NCBI GenBank assembly: GCA_029938115.1
Contig: JAPYOP010000007.1
Location: 50,389 to 114,388, forward strand
Source: Colwellia sp.
Lineage (GTDB): Bacteria > Pseudomonadota > Gammaproteobacteria > Enterobacterales > Alteromonadaceae
Reading direction: 5' to 3'
Length of the DNA: 64,000 bases
Shown here piece after piece: positions 31,582 through 41,648 of this stretch (position 1 is the stretch's first letter; the number at the start of each line of letters is the position of its first letter). Under the pieces are notes generated by a model. It saw nothing but the letters and a program-made list of their open reading frames with translations. It had not been told where the DNA came from and searched no databases. A program made the translations under genes and the position numbers.

Positions 31582-32202
31582 ATGAGTCAGTTTTTTTACG
31601 TACACCCAGACAATCCACAAGGCCGTTTGATGAAACAAGCCGTGGCTATTATCAATCAAGGTGGTGTTATTGTTTATCCAACTGATTCTGGTTATGCCTT
31701 AGGTTGCCACTTAGGTGATAAAAAAGCGTTAGAGCGAATCTGTCAGATCAGAGATATAGATAAAGAGCATAACTTCACTTTAGTTTGTCAGGATTTATCA
31801 CAACTATCTGAGTATACCCGCGTTGACAATAGCGCTTACCGGTTATTAAAAGCCAATACGCCCGGCGCTTATACTTTTATTTTTAAAGGCTCTAAAGAAG
31901 TACCTAAACGTTTGCTCAATCCGAAAAAGAAAACTATTGGTATTCGTGTTCCAGATAATAATATTTGCCAAGCCTTGTTGGCTGAACTAGCAGAGCCTAT
32001 AATGTCGACCAGTTTGATCATGCCAGGCGAAACCATGGCTGAATATGATCCTGAACATATTCGTGACTTGTTAGAGCATCAAGTAGATTTAATCATCAAT
32101 GGTGGTTATTTAGGTGAGCATCCCACTACAGTAATTGATTTCTCTAACGATGATATTGAAGTTATTAGAGTGGGTGAGGGCGATCCTGAACCATTTTTGT
32201 AA
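31582..32202 (+). CDS. yciO: YciO/Sua5-family (threonylcarbamoyl-AMP synthase-like) protein
   Basis: A 206-residue single YrdC domain. The nucleotide-binding region GVIVYPTDSGYALGCHLGDKKALERI (about 29-54) and the late block IMSTSLIMPGE are typical. SKEVPKRLLNPKKKTIGIRVPDN is characteristic of YciO rather than TsaC. YciO shares the fold of the t6A enzyme Sua5/TsaC; its own cellular role is less clear. It lies between rnm and rluB, the conserved trp-region order. Confidence 0.93.
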   Translation: MSQFFYVHPDNPQGRLMKQAVAIINQGGVIVYPTDSGYALGCHLGDKKALERICQIRDIDKEHNFTLVCQDLSQLSEYTRVDNSAYRLLKANTPGAYTFIFKGSKEVPKRLLNPKKKTIGIRVPDNNICQALLAELAEPIMSTSLIMPGETMAEYDPEHIRDLLEHQVDLIINGGYLGEHPTTVIDFSNDDIEVIRVGEGDPEPFL

Positions 32203-32302
32203 ATATTGGATATCAAAATGTAAGGCTTTAACCTTATAGCTTATAAATGAGTCAGAAGTAAGTTTCTAGGGAACTGCTACTGACGTAACAGAGTAAAAAA
32301 AC

Positions 32303-33361
32303 ATGTCACAAGACAATAAAAAACCTAAAAGTAAACGCGATTCTAGCGATACTAAACATGCTGATAATAAATATGGCAGTCGCGGTACAGGTAAAAAATC
32401 TGCGGTTAAAAAAGGTCAGAGTAAAACCGGTCAGGCTAAAGGCAAGAAGCCTGAAGAAAAACCAGTAAAAGTAGACTTTCAAAAACCTACCATTAAAGAC
32501 TCTGAAAAACTGCAGAAAGTACTTGCTAGAGCAGGTAAAGGCTCACGACGTGAAATAGAAGCTTTGATCAGTGCTGGCCGTGTTAGCGTTGATGGAAAAA
32601 ATGCCTTTTTAGGTGATAGAGTTGAGGGAAGTGAGCAAATTCGCATTGATGGGCATCAAGTGACATTGACCAATCAAGAAGACGATATTTGTCGTGTGTT
32701 GATGTACAACAAACCCGAAGGTGAAATGTGTACACGTAAAGATCCTGAAGGTAGAACCACTGTTTTTGACCGTTTACCACCATTAGAAAATGGTCGTTGG
32801 GTTGCAGTTGGTCGTTTAGATATCAATACTTCAGGCATGTTATTGTTTACTACCGATGGTGAACTAGCTAATCGCTTAATGCATCCATCGCAAAAAGTTG
32901 AGCGTGAATATGCGGTGCGTGTTTTTGGTGAAATTAATGAAGCCATGTTACAAACACTTCGCAATGGCGTAAAACTAGAAGATGGTCCGGCACGTTTTCA
33001 AAAAATCACTTACCGTGGTGGCGAAGGTCGAAATCATTGGTTTCATGTAGTACTTTCTGAAGGACGTAATCGTGAAGTTCGCCGTTTATGGGAAAGCCAA
33101 GAAGTACAAGTTAGTCGCTTAATTCGAGTTCGTTATGGTGATATGGAAATGCAGCGTCAATTACCGCTTGGTGGTTGGACCGAATTAGGATTAAAAGATG
33201 TTAATTATTTTCGTACATTAGTGGATCTGAAACCTGAAACTCAGTCAAAAGTTAAGGTTGATGAAAAGACAATGGATAATGCTAAAAGCCGTCGTATTCG
33301 CCGTTCAGTGAAAAAACATCAGCAACGTAATCAGCAGGCAAATCGTCGTAGAAGAAAATAA
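32303..33361 (+). CDS. rluB: 23S rRNA pseudouridine(2605) synthase RluB
   Basis: A 352-residue enzyme with an N-terminal Lys-rich tail (1-70), an S4 RNA-binding domain ([21 protein letters not shown], about 69-89), and the catalytic RsuA-type domain with [19 protein letters not shown] (catalytic Asp about 173). The C-terminal [17 protein letters not shown] tail is basic and low-complexity. It modifies U2605 of 23S rRNA during 50S assembly. It is third in rnm-yciO-rluB, 100 nt after yciO, so it may also have its own promoter. Confidence 0.94.
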   Translation: MSQDNKKPKSKRDSSDTKHADNKYGSRGTGKKSAVKKGQSKTGQAKGKKPEEKPVKVDFQKPTIKDSEKLQKVLARAGKGSRREIEALISAGRVSVDGKNAFLGDRVEGSEQIRIDGHQVTLTNQEDDICRVLMYNKPEGEMCTRKDPEGRTTVFDRLPPLENGRWVAVGRLDINTSGMLLFTTDGELANRLMHPSQKVEREYAVRVFGEINEAMLQTLRNGVKLEDGPARFQKITYRGGEGRNHWFHVVLSEGRNREVRRLWESQEVQVSRLIRVRYGDMEMQRQLPLGGWTELGLKDVNYFRTLVDLKPETQSKVKVDEKTMDNAKSRRIRRSVKKHQQRNQQANRRRRK

Positions 33362-33379
33362 TCATCAGTTACGAATTTT

Positions 33380-33457
33380 AAGTTACGAGTAGCGAAGACA
33401 AGTCATTGATAGGCAGGATCTTCGAAACCCGCAACTTCTTTACTCGCAACTTGTTTT
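33380..33457 (+). terminator. REP-like long hairpin after rluB
   Basis: AAGTTACGAGTA (33380-33391) pairs with TACTCGCAACTT (33441-33452) at 11 of 12 positions. An inner pair CGAAG/CTTCG (33393-33397, 33420-33424) extends the stem, and TTTTTT follows. It can serve as the rluB terminator. Its size and imperfect symmetry look more like an intergenic mobile repeat. Confidence 0.5.
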
Positions 33458-33486
33458 TTATTAAGCCAAAAGAAGTAAAATAGAAT

Positions 33487-34641
33487 ATGCAGTATCAATT
33501 GATTGAAGATAATTTAAGTTTACAAACCCTTTGCCAACAATATAGCAAAGCCAGTGTTCTAGCAATTGATACTGAGTTTGTTCGCACGCGCACTTTATAT
33601 CCTAGGCTTGGCTTGTTGCAGATTTTTGATGGTCAGACTTTAGCGCTAATTGACCCTATTGCCATTGACGATTTGTCGCCATTTTGGCAATTATTAACTA
33701 ATGAAAATATTATTAAAGTATTGCATGCTTGCTCAGAAGACTTAGAAGTATTTTTAACCAGCGCTAATTGCAAACCGGTTAACTTAATTGACAGCCAAAT
33801 CATGATGTCATTTTTAGGGCATGGTTTATCAATGGGTTATGCTGCTATGGTTGAACATTTCACTGGTATTGAAGTTGATAAATCTGAATCTCGCACTGAC
33901 TGGACTAAAAGGCCGCTTACGCAAAAGCAATTAAATTATGCCAGTGCCGATGTTGAGCATTTATTTAATATCTATCCTACTTTAATTACCGAAATTGAAA
34001 AGGTCGAGCGATTAGAATTCGCTAAACAAGAAACTCAATTATTAATTGAGCGAAAATTTAGTCCTATTGATGAAAGCCAATTATATCGCCAAATTAAACT
34101 CGCTTGGCGATTAAATCCTCAGCAGATGAATGCTTTACAACACCTAACTAAGTGGCGTTATCTACAAGCTAAAAAACGTGATTTACCTTTAGGATTTGTG
34201 GTTAAAGAACATACCTTAATGGCGGTTGCGCAGCATAATCCTCAAAGTTTAGCGGCAATGAATAAACTTGATGGCGCTGAAGTGCTTGATATTCGTCACA
34301 AAGGCAAGGCTATGTTAGCGGTGTTGAAAGAAGCATCGCAAGATAATGAAGCTAATTATCCACAAAAAATACAGCGTTTAGATGAATATCCAGGTTACAA
34401 GCAAATCTTTAAAAATGTAAAATCTTTTATAGTTGCGGTCAGTGAGAAACATGATTTAGCGATTGAAAATTTAGCCTCTAAAAAGCAAATAAACCAATTT
34501 TTAACTTGGTATTTTGATTTAAATGAGGCTAAAAGCTTAAGTGCCAAAACAGGAACTAATCCGGATTTTTTAACTGCTTGGCGTAGTAAGTTGTTTGGTC
34601 AAGCACTACAAACGTTTGCTGAGAATGGTTTTAAAGACTAG
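33487..34641 (+). CDS. rnd: Ribonuclease D
   Basis: A 384-residue DEDD-family 3'-to-5' exoribonuclease that trims tRNA and other small RNA 3' ends. Exo I is AIDTEFVRTRTLYPRLGLLQI, Exo II HACSEDLEVF and Exo III LNYASADVEHLF, giving the D-E-D-D metal ligands. Two HRDC-type helical domains follow from about residue 205. Start ATG 33487 is preceded by AAAAGAAG. It converges on the 136-residue unknown gene, with only 7 nt between. Confidence 0.95.
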   Translation: MQYQLIEDNLSLQTLCQQYSKASVLAIDTEFVRTRTLYPRLGLLQIFDGQTLALIDPIAIDDLSPFWQLLTNENIIKVLHACSEDLEVFLTSANCKPVNLIDSQIMMSFLGHGLSMGYAAMVEHFTGIEVDKSESRTDWTKRPLTQKQLNYASADVEHLFNIYPTLITEIEKVERLEFAKQETQLLIERKFSPIDESQLYRQIKLAWRLNPQQMNALQHLTKWRYLQAKKRDLPLGFVVKEHTLMAVAQHNPQSLAAMNKLDGAEVLDIRHKGKAMLAVLKEASQDNEANYPQKIQRLDEYPGYKQIFKNVKSFIVAVSEKHDLAIENLASKKQINQFLTWYFDLNEAKSLSAKTGTNPDFLTAWRSKLFGQALQTFAENGFKD

Positions 34642-34648
34642 TTACTCT

Positions 34649-35059
34649 TCATAGGTTAGTTAGAAAAGCTTTTATTTCTTGTTTTAATTCTTCATTATCA
34701 ATGTTTTCACCAGCGGCATCTGCTTTTTTAGCAAATTCGACTGCTTTTTCTGTTTCTTCAAATTCTTGCTGTCTTTGCGCCATGGCCAAATAGATAGAGG
34801 CAGTAAAAGTAGGCAATTTTAGTTTTTCAGCACTAACTAAGGCTATCTCGTATATGTCCATTGCTAAATCACCTTCTTCGGTAAAATCAGCTAATGCTTC
34901 CCATTGCAGTGGATGATCTTTAGGACTGCCTTGATTAGTTGCGCAAAGTTTTTGCAAACTTTTACAAGCATCGCTTCTTGCATCTTCATCACCTTTAGTT
35001 GATGCGTTGGCGATAAGTTGACAAATATCGAGAATTTCATTGTACAAAGGTGCTTTCAT
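34649..35059 (-). CDS. Hypothetical helical protein, 136 aa
   Basis: An all-helical, acidic soluble protein with TPR/SEL1-like character: ALVSAEKLKLPTFTASIYLAMAQRQQEFEETEKAVEFAKKADAAGEN (about 75-120) reads as one or two TPR-like helical hairpins. Two cysteines occur (DACKSLQKLCATNQ). I do not recognise a named family. Stand-alone gene facing rnd, with a 415-bp region containing a MITE-like repeat upstream. Confidence 0.7.
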   Translation of the reverse strand: MKAPLYNEILDICQLIANASTKGDEDARSDACKSLQKLCATNQGSPKDHPLQWEALADFTEEGDLAMDIYEIALVSAEKLKLPTFTASIYLAMAQRQQEFEETEKAVEFAKKADAAGENIDNEELKQEIKAFLTNL

Positions 35060-35116
35060 TGGTTTACCTAATATTGGTTTTAATGACTCGTTAAAGTCGG
35101 TTGAAAAAGTAATGTG

Positions 35117-35383
35117 ATACCAACGCTATTAAATTTATTCCCAATTCAGAGCTGCATTAGCAATGCTTAGAACAAGCAAAATGAGTTAGATATAGTTATT
35201 CTATATTTTACTCATTTTGTGATTTTATCAGTTTGCTAATGAGCTCCCGAAGGGCGAGTTTAAAAGGCTTATATGCCGCGTTATTGATTTTGACAAGGGA
35301 ATAACCATTCTCTTCAATCAATGTCTAGCCTCTAAGCCTCTTAATTCTCGCTGAGTGGGGAATAACTTAATAGATTTGGTGTT
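35117..35383. mobile_element. MITE-like non-autonomous element with terminal inverted repeats
   Basis: The left end (35117-35142, GATACCAACGCTATTAAATT and on) matches the reverse complement of the right end (35356-35383) at about 20 of 26 positions with one gap. Nested inside are GAGCTGCATTAGCAA/TTGCTAATGAGCTC and the perfect 10-bp CAAAATGAGT/ACTCATTTTG arms, so the left half folds into a long hairpin. About 267 bp, no gene. No clear target duplication can be read. It fills most of the gap between the 136-residue gene and ycgL. Confidence 0.6.
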
Positions 35384-35474
35384 TTATTGTGTCATTGTAT
35401 CGCATATCAATGCTAGTGCGTGATATATTACTGACTCATTTCATTGATTAATCGTAACTCCATAGGTCTCCATT

Positions 35475-35771
35475 ATGCTATGTGTCATTTATAAAAGTAC
35501 TAAATTAGAACAGACTTACCTTTTTGTTAAAACACGAGATGATTTTTCTACCGTTCCAGAGCCATTAATGCTCACTTTTGGGACCCCTACTTTGGTGACG
35601 TTAACTAACTTAGCAACTAAAGAAAAATTAGCTTTTGCTGATCTAGAAAAAGTGAAGACTAACCTGAACGGGCAAGGCTATTATTTACAATTACCACCAC
35701 CTCCAGAAGATCTTTTAAAAGAACATAAAGCCAATATGGATGAACAAAATCAAACTAAACAAGGAGAGTAG
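35475..35771 (+). CDS. ycgL: YcgL family protein
   Basis: A 98-residue YcgL-domain protein starting MLCVIYKSTKLEQTYLFVKTRDDFSTVPEPL, with GTPTLVTLTNLATKEKLAFADLEKVKTNLNGQGYYLQLPPP as the conserved body. Structurally characterised family without a settled function. It often sits near rnd, as here. The last 20 residues are charged and variable. Its stop is 3 nt before the next gene's ATG, so the two are coupled. Confidence 0.92.
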   Translation: MLCVIYKSTKLEQTYLFVKTRDDFSTVPEPLMLTFGTPTLVTLTNLATKEKLAFADLEKVKTNLNGQGYYLQLPPPPEDLLKEHKANMDEQNQTKQGE

Positions 35772-35774
35772 TTG

Positions 35775-36815
35775 ATGAAATTTAGTCAAGTTATAACCTC
35801 ACTAGTTGTTGTGAGTCTTACATTAATCCCTTTTAAAAGTCTGCAAGCCAAAGAATTAACAGAGGATGGTTTTAAGCAATATATTGTTACTTTAAAAGCT
35901 GAAGCGTTAACTCAAGGTTTTAAGCAAGCGCTGATTGATGAAAGTTTTGCTAACGTAAAATTTCACAAACGTGCGGTAACAGCTGATCGTAAACAGCCTG
36001 AAAAAGTTGAAACATTAGATACTTATTTACCTAAACGAGTGCCTAGCTGGAAAGTTAAAAAAGCACGTGTTTTATATAAAGAGCATCAAGAAATTTTGAC
36101 CACTATTGGTAACGCTTATGGTGTTCAACCACGATTTATTATTGCTTTGTGGGGCTTAGAAACTAATTTTGGTAAATTTACCGGAGGATATAATGTTGTT
36201 TCAGCATTATCAACCTTGGCATATGAAGGGCGCCGTGAAGTTTTTTTTAAAAAGCAGTTATGGGCAGCATTAACCATTTTAGATGAAGGGCATATAAAAA
36301 TTGAAAACATGAAAGGCTCATGGGCTGGTGCTATGGGGCAAAACCAATTCATGCCGACTTCATTTTTAGCTTATGCCGTTGATGGTGACGGCGATGGCAA
36401 GAAAGATATTTGGCAAAACCAAGTTGATATCTTTGCATCAATGGCTAATTACTTACAAAAAGAAGGCTGGAACGATGAATTAACTTGGGGTCGCCAAGTG
36501 AAATTACCTGAAAATTTTGATGCATCATTAGCCATTCCTAAAAATACAGGTAGTCGTAGAAACTGGTTAAAGGCTTGGTCAAATACTGAAAAAACGTTAG
36601 CGCAGTGGCAAGCGCTTGGTATTCGTCGAACCGACGGAACTAATCTGCCGAACGTTGCTATAAAAGCGGCGCTTGTTTTTCCTGATGATAAAAATGGTCG
36701 AGCCTATTTGGCTTATAATAATTACAAAAGTTTGATGCATTGGAATTTATCTTACTATTTTGTCAGCTCGGTTGGTCACTTATCTGATCGAATCAAATTT
36801 CCACCTATTCATTAG
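35775..36815 (+). CDS. Lytic murein transglycosylase, MltB family
   Basis: About 346 residues from ATG 35775 (AAGGAGAG lies 6 nt upstream; a TTG one codon earlier is less likely). A signal peptide ends near SLQAKE. The SLT domain has ALWGLETNFGKFTGGYNV with the catalytic Glu (about residue 135) and GSWAGAMGQNQFMPTSFLAYAVDGDGDGKKDIW. It lacks a lipobox Cys, so it is probably a soluble periplasmic enzyme cutting peptidoglycan to 1,6-anhydro products. Co-transcribed with ycgL and ycgN. Confidence 0.92.
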   Translation: MKFSQVITSLVVVSLTLIPFKSLQAKELTEDGFKQYIVTLKAEALTQGFKQALIDESFANVKFHKRAVTADRKQPEKVETLDTYLPKRVPSWKVKKARVLYKEHQEILTTIGNAYGVQPRFIIALWGLETNFGKFTGGYNVVSALSTLAYEGRREVFFKKQLWAALTILDEGHIKIENMKGSWAGAMGQNQFMPTSFLAYAVDGDGDGKKDIWQNQVDIFASMANYLQKEGWNDELTWGRQVKLPENFDASLAIPKNTGSRRNWLKAWSNTEKTLAQWQALGIRRTDGTNLPNVAIKAALVFPDDKNGRAYLAYNNYKSLMHWNLSYYFVSSVGHLSDRIKFPPIH

Positions 36816-36830
36816 TAAGTAATTTTAAAT

Positions 36831-37349
36831 ATGACAGAACTACAAAATAAGACGCCATTTTGGCAAAGTAAAACATTAGCGGAAATGTCTCGTGGTGAAT
36901 GGGAGTCACTGTGTGATGGTTGCGCTAAATGTTGTCTCAATAAATTTATTGATGATGAAAATACCGATGAACACAGTGAGCTACAACCTACCGATCATTT
37001 AAAAGATGGCGAGCAAGTACATTATTCTAGCATTGCTTGTTACTTGCTTAATGAGAAATCTTGCCAGTGTAGCCAATATGATAAAAGAACCACGTTAGTG
37101 CCAGATTGCGTACGACTGACCCAAGACAATTTAGCTGATGTATTCTTTATGCCGCCAAGTTGTACTTACAGACGTTTGCAAGAAGGGCGGGGTATGCCAT
37201 CTTGGCACCCCTTGCTGCATAAAGGCAAGAAAACAGCGATGCATAAAGCCGGTATGTCGGTACGTGGTAAAATTGTTAAAGATGACGATGTTAACCTCGA
37301 AGATTTTGAAGATTATATCGTTACTTGGCCATTAAATGACCTTGATTAG
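36831..37349 (+). CDS. ycgN: YcgN family cysteine-cluster protein
   Basis: A 172-residue protein with the UPF0153/YkgJ-like zinc- or iron-binding cysteine cluster: LCDGCAKCCLNKF (about 28-40), then CYLLNEKSCQCSQYDKR, PDCVRL and PPSCTYRRL. Function unknown. It lies 15 nt after the transglycosylase gene; ycgL-mltB-like-ycgN is a familiar gammaproteobacterial neighbourhood. Confidence 0.92.
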   Translation: MTELQNKTPFWQSKTLAEMSRGEWESLCDGCAKCCLNKFIDDENTDEHSELQPTDHLKDGEQVHYSSIACYLLNEKSCQCSQYDKRTTLVPDCVRLTQDNLADVFFMPPSCTYRRLQEGRGMPSWHPLLHKGKKTAMHKAGMSVRGKIVKDDDVNLEDFEDYIVTWPLNDLD

Positions 37350-37396
37350 GCGCTTTTAAATTAGCCTTCCTATATGCCTTCTATGAAAATAACCTT

Positions 37397-38269
37397 ATGA
37401 AAGTTCAACAGCAAAGCCTATTGTTTTTGCATAGTGCAGTACTGCTTTTTGGTGGAACAGCATTATTTTCAAAACTGATAGGTTTACCTGCCCTAGACAT
37501 TACAGTGTATCGCACAGGTGTTGCGGCAGTGGTTTTATTCATTTTATTAACATTGCAAAAAAAGAGCATAACACTAACAAGTGCTAAAGATTATGGCGTG
37601 GCTATTTTACTTGGTGTTGTTGTTGGAATTCACTGGGTTACCTATTTTTCTGGTATGCAGATGGCAGGTATCACCGTAGGCATTATCGCTTTTTTTACTT
37701 ACCCTGTTATTACTGTTTTTTTAGAGCCCCTTTTAAGCCGCGCCAAAGTTAAGAGTATGCCTCAAGCAAAAGATATCATAATAGCTTTTGTTGTTTTACT
37801 TGGCATTTTTTTGCTTATCCCTGAAATTGATTTAGGTAATCAAACTACCCTAGGAATTGTAACAGGTGTTATTTCAGCATTTTTCTTCGCTTTAAGAAAT
37901 GTTCTTCATAAGAATTACTTTAGTCACTATTCAGGCCCTCATACCATGTTGTATCAAACCCTCGTGGCTTTTGTTATGTTGGCTTTATTTGTTGAGGTGC
38001 CACCCTCGCAAGTCACAACTGATGATTGGTTGCTTATTCTCTTAGTGGGGATCATTTTTACTGCGATGCCACATGCTTTATTTGCCTCCTCTTTACGCCA
38101 TTTGTCAGCAACAACTGCTGGGCTGATTTCTTGTCTGCAACCCTTGTATGGAAGCGTTCTTGCTTTTTTATTACTTAATGAACGAGTTGATATATTAACC
38201 ATTATTGGCGGGCTTTTAGTCATAAGTGCCGCTCTTTTTGAAACGTGGTCAGTCAGTAAAGGCCGATAG
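37397..38269 (+). CDS. EamA/DMT-family transporter
   Basis: A 290-residue inner-membrane protein of about ten helices in two EamA repeats (about 8-145 and 155-287). Family marks are the first helix with GGTALFSKLIGLPALDITVYRTGVAA and the C-terminal GLISCLQPLYGSVLAFLLLNERVDILTIIGGLLVISAAL. Members export metabolites such as amino acids; the substrate here cannot be told. It is 47 nt after ycgN and may have its own promoter. Confidence 0.88.
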   Translation: MKVQQQSLLFLHSAVLLFGGTALFSKLIGLPALDITVYRTGVAAVVLFILLTLQKKSITLTSAKDYGVAILLGVVVGIHWVTYFSGMQMAGITVGIIAFFTYPVITVFLEPLLSRAKVKSMPQAKDIIIAFVVLLGIFLLIPEIDLGNQTTLGIVTGVISAFFFALRNVLHKNYFSHYSGPHTMLYQTLVAFVMLALFVEVPPSQVTTDDWLLILLVGIIFTAMPHALFASSLRHLSATTAGLISCLQPLYGSVLAFLLLNERVDILTIIGGLLVISAALFETWSVSKGR

Positions 38270-38388
38270 AGATCGCTTGTTGTTATAAAAACTAATAATT
38301 AATTTCAAATGAGTGTTTAAAAATGAACCAATAAATGGTAAAACATTAGTCAGTTAGTCTTTTTTTATCAACTGTTTAAAGGTGTTTT

Positions 38389-39921
38389 ATGATCATTGGC
38401 ATTCCCAAAGAGTCGTTAAAGGGTGAAAACCGTGTTGCAGGCTCTCCAAGCTCTATTAGTGCATTACTTAAACTTGGTTTTACTGTGCAAGTACAAAAAG
38501 GCGCAGGCACCAAGGCAAGTTTTACCGACGAAGAGTACAGCAATTCTGATGCAGAAATAGTTGCTAAGAAAAAGTGTTGGCAAAGCGATATTATACTTAA
38601 AGTAAATGCGCCAACTTTAGACGAAGTTGCATCAATGAATGATGGCGCCACACTTGTGAGTTTTATCGCACCAGCGCAAAGTCCACAATTATTAGAAGCC
38701 TTGAGTGCAAAATCAATTACTACCTTAGCCATGGAAATGGTACCGCGCATGACGCGTTCTCAATCTATGGATGCATTAAGCTCTATGGCAAATATTGCCG
38801 GCTATCGCGCGGTTATTGAAGCATCTCATCATTTTGGCCGTTTTTTTACTGGACAAATAACGGCTGCAGGTAAAATGCCACCAGCAAAAATTATGATTAT
38901 AGGTGCGGGTGTTGCAGGTCTTGCCGCTATTGGTACCGCTGGTAGTTTAGGCGCCATTGTTCGCGCCTTTGATACCCGCCCAGAAGTAAAAGAGCAAATT
39001 GAAAGCATGGGCGCAGAGTTTCTTGAACTTGATTACGAAGAGCCAGAAGACACGGGATCTGGTGATGGTTACGCTAAAGAAATGAGTAAAGCTTTTATTG
39101 ATGCTGAAATGGCACTATTTGCCGAACAAGCTGAAGATGTTGATATTATCATTACTACGGCAATGATCCCCGGAAAACCTGCGCCTAAACTCATCACCGA
39201 GGCAATGGTTAAGTCAATGAAAGCAGGTAGTGTCATTGTTGATTTGGCTGCGGGCGGTGGCGGTAACTGTGAATGCACTATTGCTGGTAAGGTGATAGAT
39301 GCACATGGCGTTAAAGTGATTGGTTATACCGACTTAGTGTCACGTCTACCAAATCAATCGTCACAACTTTATTCTAATAACTTGGTCAATTTAGCTAAGC
39401 TATTGTGCAAAGAAAAAGACGGTAGTTTAAATATTAATTTTGATGACGTTGTTATTCGTAATATGACGGTTGTTAAAGGTGATGAAGTGACGTTCCCACC
39501 ACCACCTATTCAAGTCAGTGCGGCTCCTGTTCAAAAAGTGAAAGCTGAACCTGTTGTTGAAATTGAAGAAGAGCCGGTATCGTCCACAAAAAAGTATGCC
39601 TTTATGGCAGCAGGAATAGCGTTGTTTGGCTGGATTGCTAGTGTTGCACCGGCTGACTTTTTAACTCATTTTACTGTCTTTGTACTGGCGTGTGTCATTG
39701 GTTATTACGTGGTGTGGAATGTTAGTCATTCACTGCATACGCCTTTAATGAGTGTAACTAATGCTATCTCTGGCATTATTATTGTTGGTGCCTTATTGCA
39801 AATCAGCTCTGATAATACTTTAGTACAAATACTCGCAGCATTAGCTACTTTGGTGGCAACAATTAATATTGTTGGCGGCTTTAAAGTGACTAGTCGTATG
39901 TTAAAAATGTTTAGTAAGTAG
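38389..39921 (+). CDS. pntA: NAD(P) transhydrogenase subunit alpha PntA
   Basis: A 510-residue subunit holding the NAD(H)-binding dI domain (start [20 protein letters not shown]; nucleotide loop [21 protein letters not shown] about 165-185) and a C-terminal membrane part with about four helices from residue 405. With PntB it forms the proton-pumping transhydrogenase that makes NADPH from NADH using the proton gradient. pntB follows after 10 nt. Confidence 0.96.
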   Translation: MIIGIPKESLKGENRVAGSPSSISALLKLGFTVQVQKGAGTKASFTDEEYSNSDAEIVAKKKCWQSDIILKVNAPTLDEVASMNDGATLVSFIAPAQSPQLLEALSAKSITTLAMEMVPRMTRSQSMDALSSMANIAGYRAVIEASHHFGRFFTGQITAAGKMPPAKIMIIGAGVAGLAAIGTAGSLGAIVRAFDTRPEVKEQIESMGAEFLELDYEEPEDTGSGDGYAKEMSKAFIDAEMALFAEQAEDVDIIITTAMIPGKPAPKLITEAMVKSMKAGSVIVDLAAGGGGNCECTIAGKVIDAHGVKVIGYTDLVSRLPNQSSQLYSNNLVNLAKLLCKEKDGSLNINFDDVVIRNMTVVKGDEVTFPPPPIQVSAAPVQKVKAEPVVEIEEEPVSSTKKYAFMAAGIALFGWIASVAPADFLTHFTVFVLACVIGYYVVWNVSHSLHTPLMSVTNAISGIIIVGALLQISSDNTLVQILAALATLVATINIVGGFKVTSRMLKMFSK

Positions 39922-39931
39922 GGAGAGCAGT

Positions 39932-41341
39932 ATGGAATCTACACAAATAGCGACAAGTGGTTTTATCAGCGCAGCCTACGTGGTTGCTGCATTACTTTTT
40001 ATTTTTAGTTTAGCAGGGTTAAGCAAGCAGGAGACGGCTCAACGCGGTAACTTATACGGCATGATAGGAATGGTTATTGCTTTGCTTGCTACTATTCTCG
40101 ACCCTAGAGTTTCTAATGTTTTGGTTATTATTGTCGCCATGGTTATTGGCTCAGGCATCGGGCTTCGATTAGCTAATAAAGTTGAAATGACACAAATGCC
40201 AGAACTTGTGGCAATATTGCATAGTTTTGTTGGTTTGGCTGCTGTCTTAGTTGGTTTTAATAGCTACTTTGATGTCGGGCATAATGTTGTAATAACTTCT
40301 GCGCAGCAAGTAGCCATGAATATTCATTTAACGGAAGTTTTCTTAGGCGTCTTTATTGGTGGGGTAACTTTTTCTGGCTCTATTGTGGCTTTTGGTAAAT
40401 TGCGTGGCACTATTAGCTCAAGTGCCTTGATGTTGCCTCATCGCCATAAAATGAATTTAGCGGCGGGCATATTAAGCTTTTTAATGTTACTTACTTTTGT
40501 TAATAATGGCGGCTCAGATACCGCATTATTTTTAATGACAGTCATTGCTTTAATTTTTGGTTGGCACCTTGTTGCTTCTATTGGCGGTGCAGACATGCCA
40601 GTGGTAGTTTCGATGCTTAATTCTTATTCTGGTTGGGCTGCAGCTGCAGCTGGTTTTATGCTCAGTAATGATTTATTAATTATCACCGGCGCTTTAGTTG
40701 GCTCATCAGGTGCTATTTTATCTTACATTATGTGTAAAGCGATGAATCGTTCATTTATCAGTGTTATTGCTGGTGGCTTTGGCACAACAGTGATTATTGA
40801 TGAAGATAAAGACTATGGTGAGCATAGGGACGTGCAAGCCGAAGCAGTTGCTGATTTATTGAGAAGTGCTAAGTCTGTTATTATCGCACCTGGTTATGGT
40901 ATGGCGGTAGCACAAGCGCAATATCCAGTGTATGAAATGACTCAACAGTTAATGAATAAGGGTATTAAAGTACGCTTTGCTATTCATCCTGTTGCAGGAC
41001 GTTTGCCTGGGCATATGAACGTGTTACTTGCTGAAGCGAAAGTTCCCTACGATATTGTTCTTGGTATGGATGAAATCAATGATGATTTTCCTGAAACAGA
41101 TGTGGTGCTAGTTATTGGCGCAAATGATACGGTAAATCCTGCGGCAAATGACGACCCTAATAGCCCAATTGCGGGCATGCCGGTCTTAGAAGTTTGGCAT
41201 GCTAAAGAAGTTGTCGTATTTAAGCGCTCAATGAGTACAGGTTATGCTGGAGTGCAAAATCCATTGTTCTTCAAAGATAATACTCAAATGTTATTTGGCG
41301 ATGCTAAAGATACTGTAGAGCAAATCTTTAGAGCTTTGTAA
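39932..41341 (+). CDS. pntB: NAD(P) transhydrogenase subunit beta PntB
   Basis: A 469-residue subunit. Around eight to nine membrane helices (about 1-265, with [14 protein letters not shown] and [14 protein letters not shown]) are followed by the NADP(H)-binding dIII domain. That domain includes [44 protein letters not shown] and [33 protein letters not shown] precedes its ATG. The downstream region holds tandem palindromic repeats instead of a simple terminator. Confidence 0.96.
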   Translation: MESTQIATSGFISAAYVVAALLFIFSLAGLSKQETAQRGNLYGMIGMVIALLATILDPRVSNVLVIIVAMVIGSGIGLRLANKVEMTQMPELVAILHSFVGLAAVLVGFNSYFDVGHNVVITSAQQVAMNIHLTEVFLGVFIGGVTFSGSIVAFGKLRGTISSSALMLPHRHKMNLAAGILSFLMLLTFVNNGGSDTALFLMTVIALIFGWHLVASIGGADMPVVVSMLNSYSGWAAAAAGFMLSNDLLIITGALVGSSGAILSYIMCKAMNRSFISVIAGGFGTTVIIDEDKDYGEHRDVQAEAVADLLRSAKSVIIAPGYGMAVAQAQYPVYEMTQQLMNKGIKVRFAIHPVAGRLPGHMNVLLAEAKVPYDIVLGMDEINDDFPETDVVLVIGANDTVNPAANDDPNSPIAGMPVLEVWHAKEVVVFKRSMSTGYAGVQNPLFFKDNTQMLFGDAKDTVEQIFRAL

Positions 41342-41353
41342 TAGGTGGACTTT

Positions 41354-41532
41354 TCGAGCCTCATTTCGTTCGTGACGACCTACAAAGTGCCAATAGTCAA
41401 TTGAGCTGTAGGTCGTGTTTGCCTCGGCAATATGTTTCTTTGTCGAGTCTCACTGCGTTCGTGTCGACCTACAAAGTGCCAATAGTCAATTGAGCTGTAG
41501 GTCGATGCTTGCCTCGACAATAAGTATTCTTT
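41354..41532. repeat. Two tandem ~89-bp palindromic repeats (TGTAGGTCG family)
   Basis: Copies begin at 41354 and 41443 with TCGAG. Each contains CGACCTACA, AAGTGCCAATAGTCAATTGA identical in both, and TGTAGGTCG, forming 9-bp inverted arms. The second copy also has outer arms TTGTCGAG and CTCGACAA. The unit TGTAGGTCG...CGACCTACA between them recurs alone at 49488-49554. This and an AAGTATTCTTTAATACTT inverted repeat (41523-41540) account for most of the 307-bp gap before the nhaC-like gene. Confidence 0.85.
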
Positions 41533-41648
41533 AATACTTACCTACCGGTACAATAAAAAATTTCACTGGCTAAGTAAAACTTGAATATTCTATTTTTATT
41601 TGTCACAATGTCTCCGTTTTTCTAATTATAATTATAAAGGTTTAGTTT

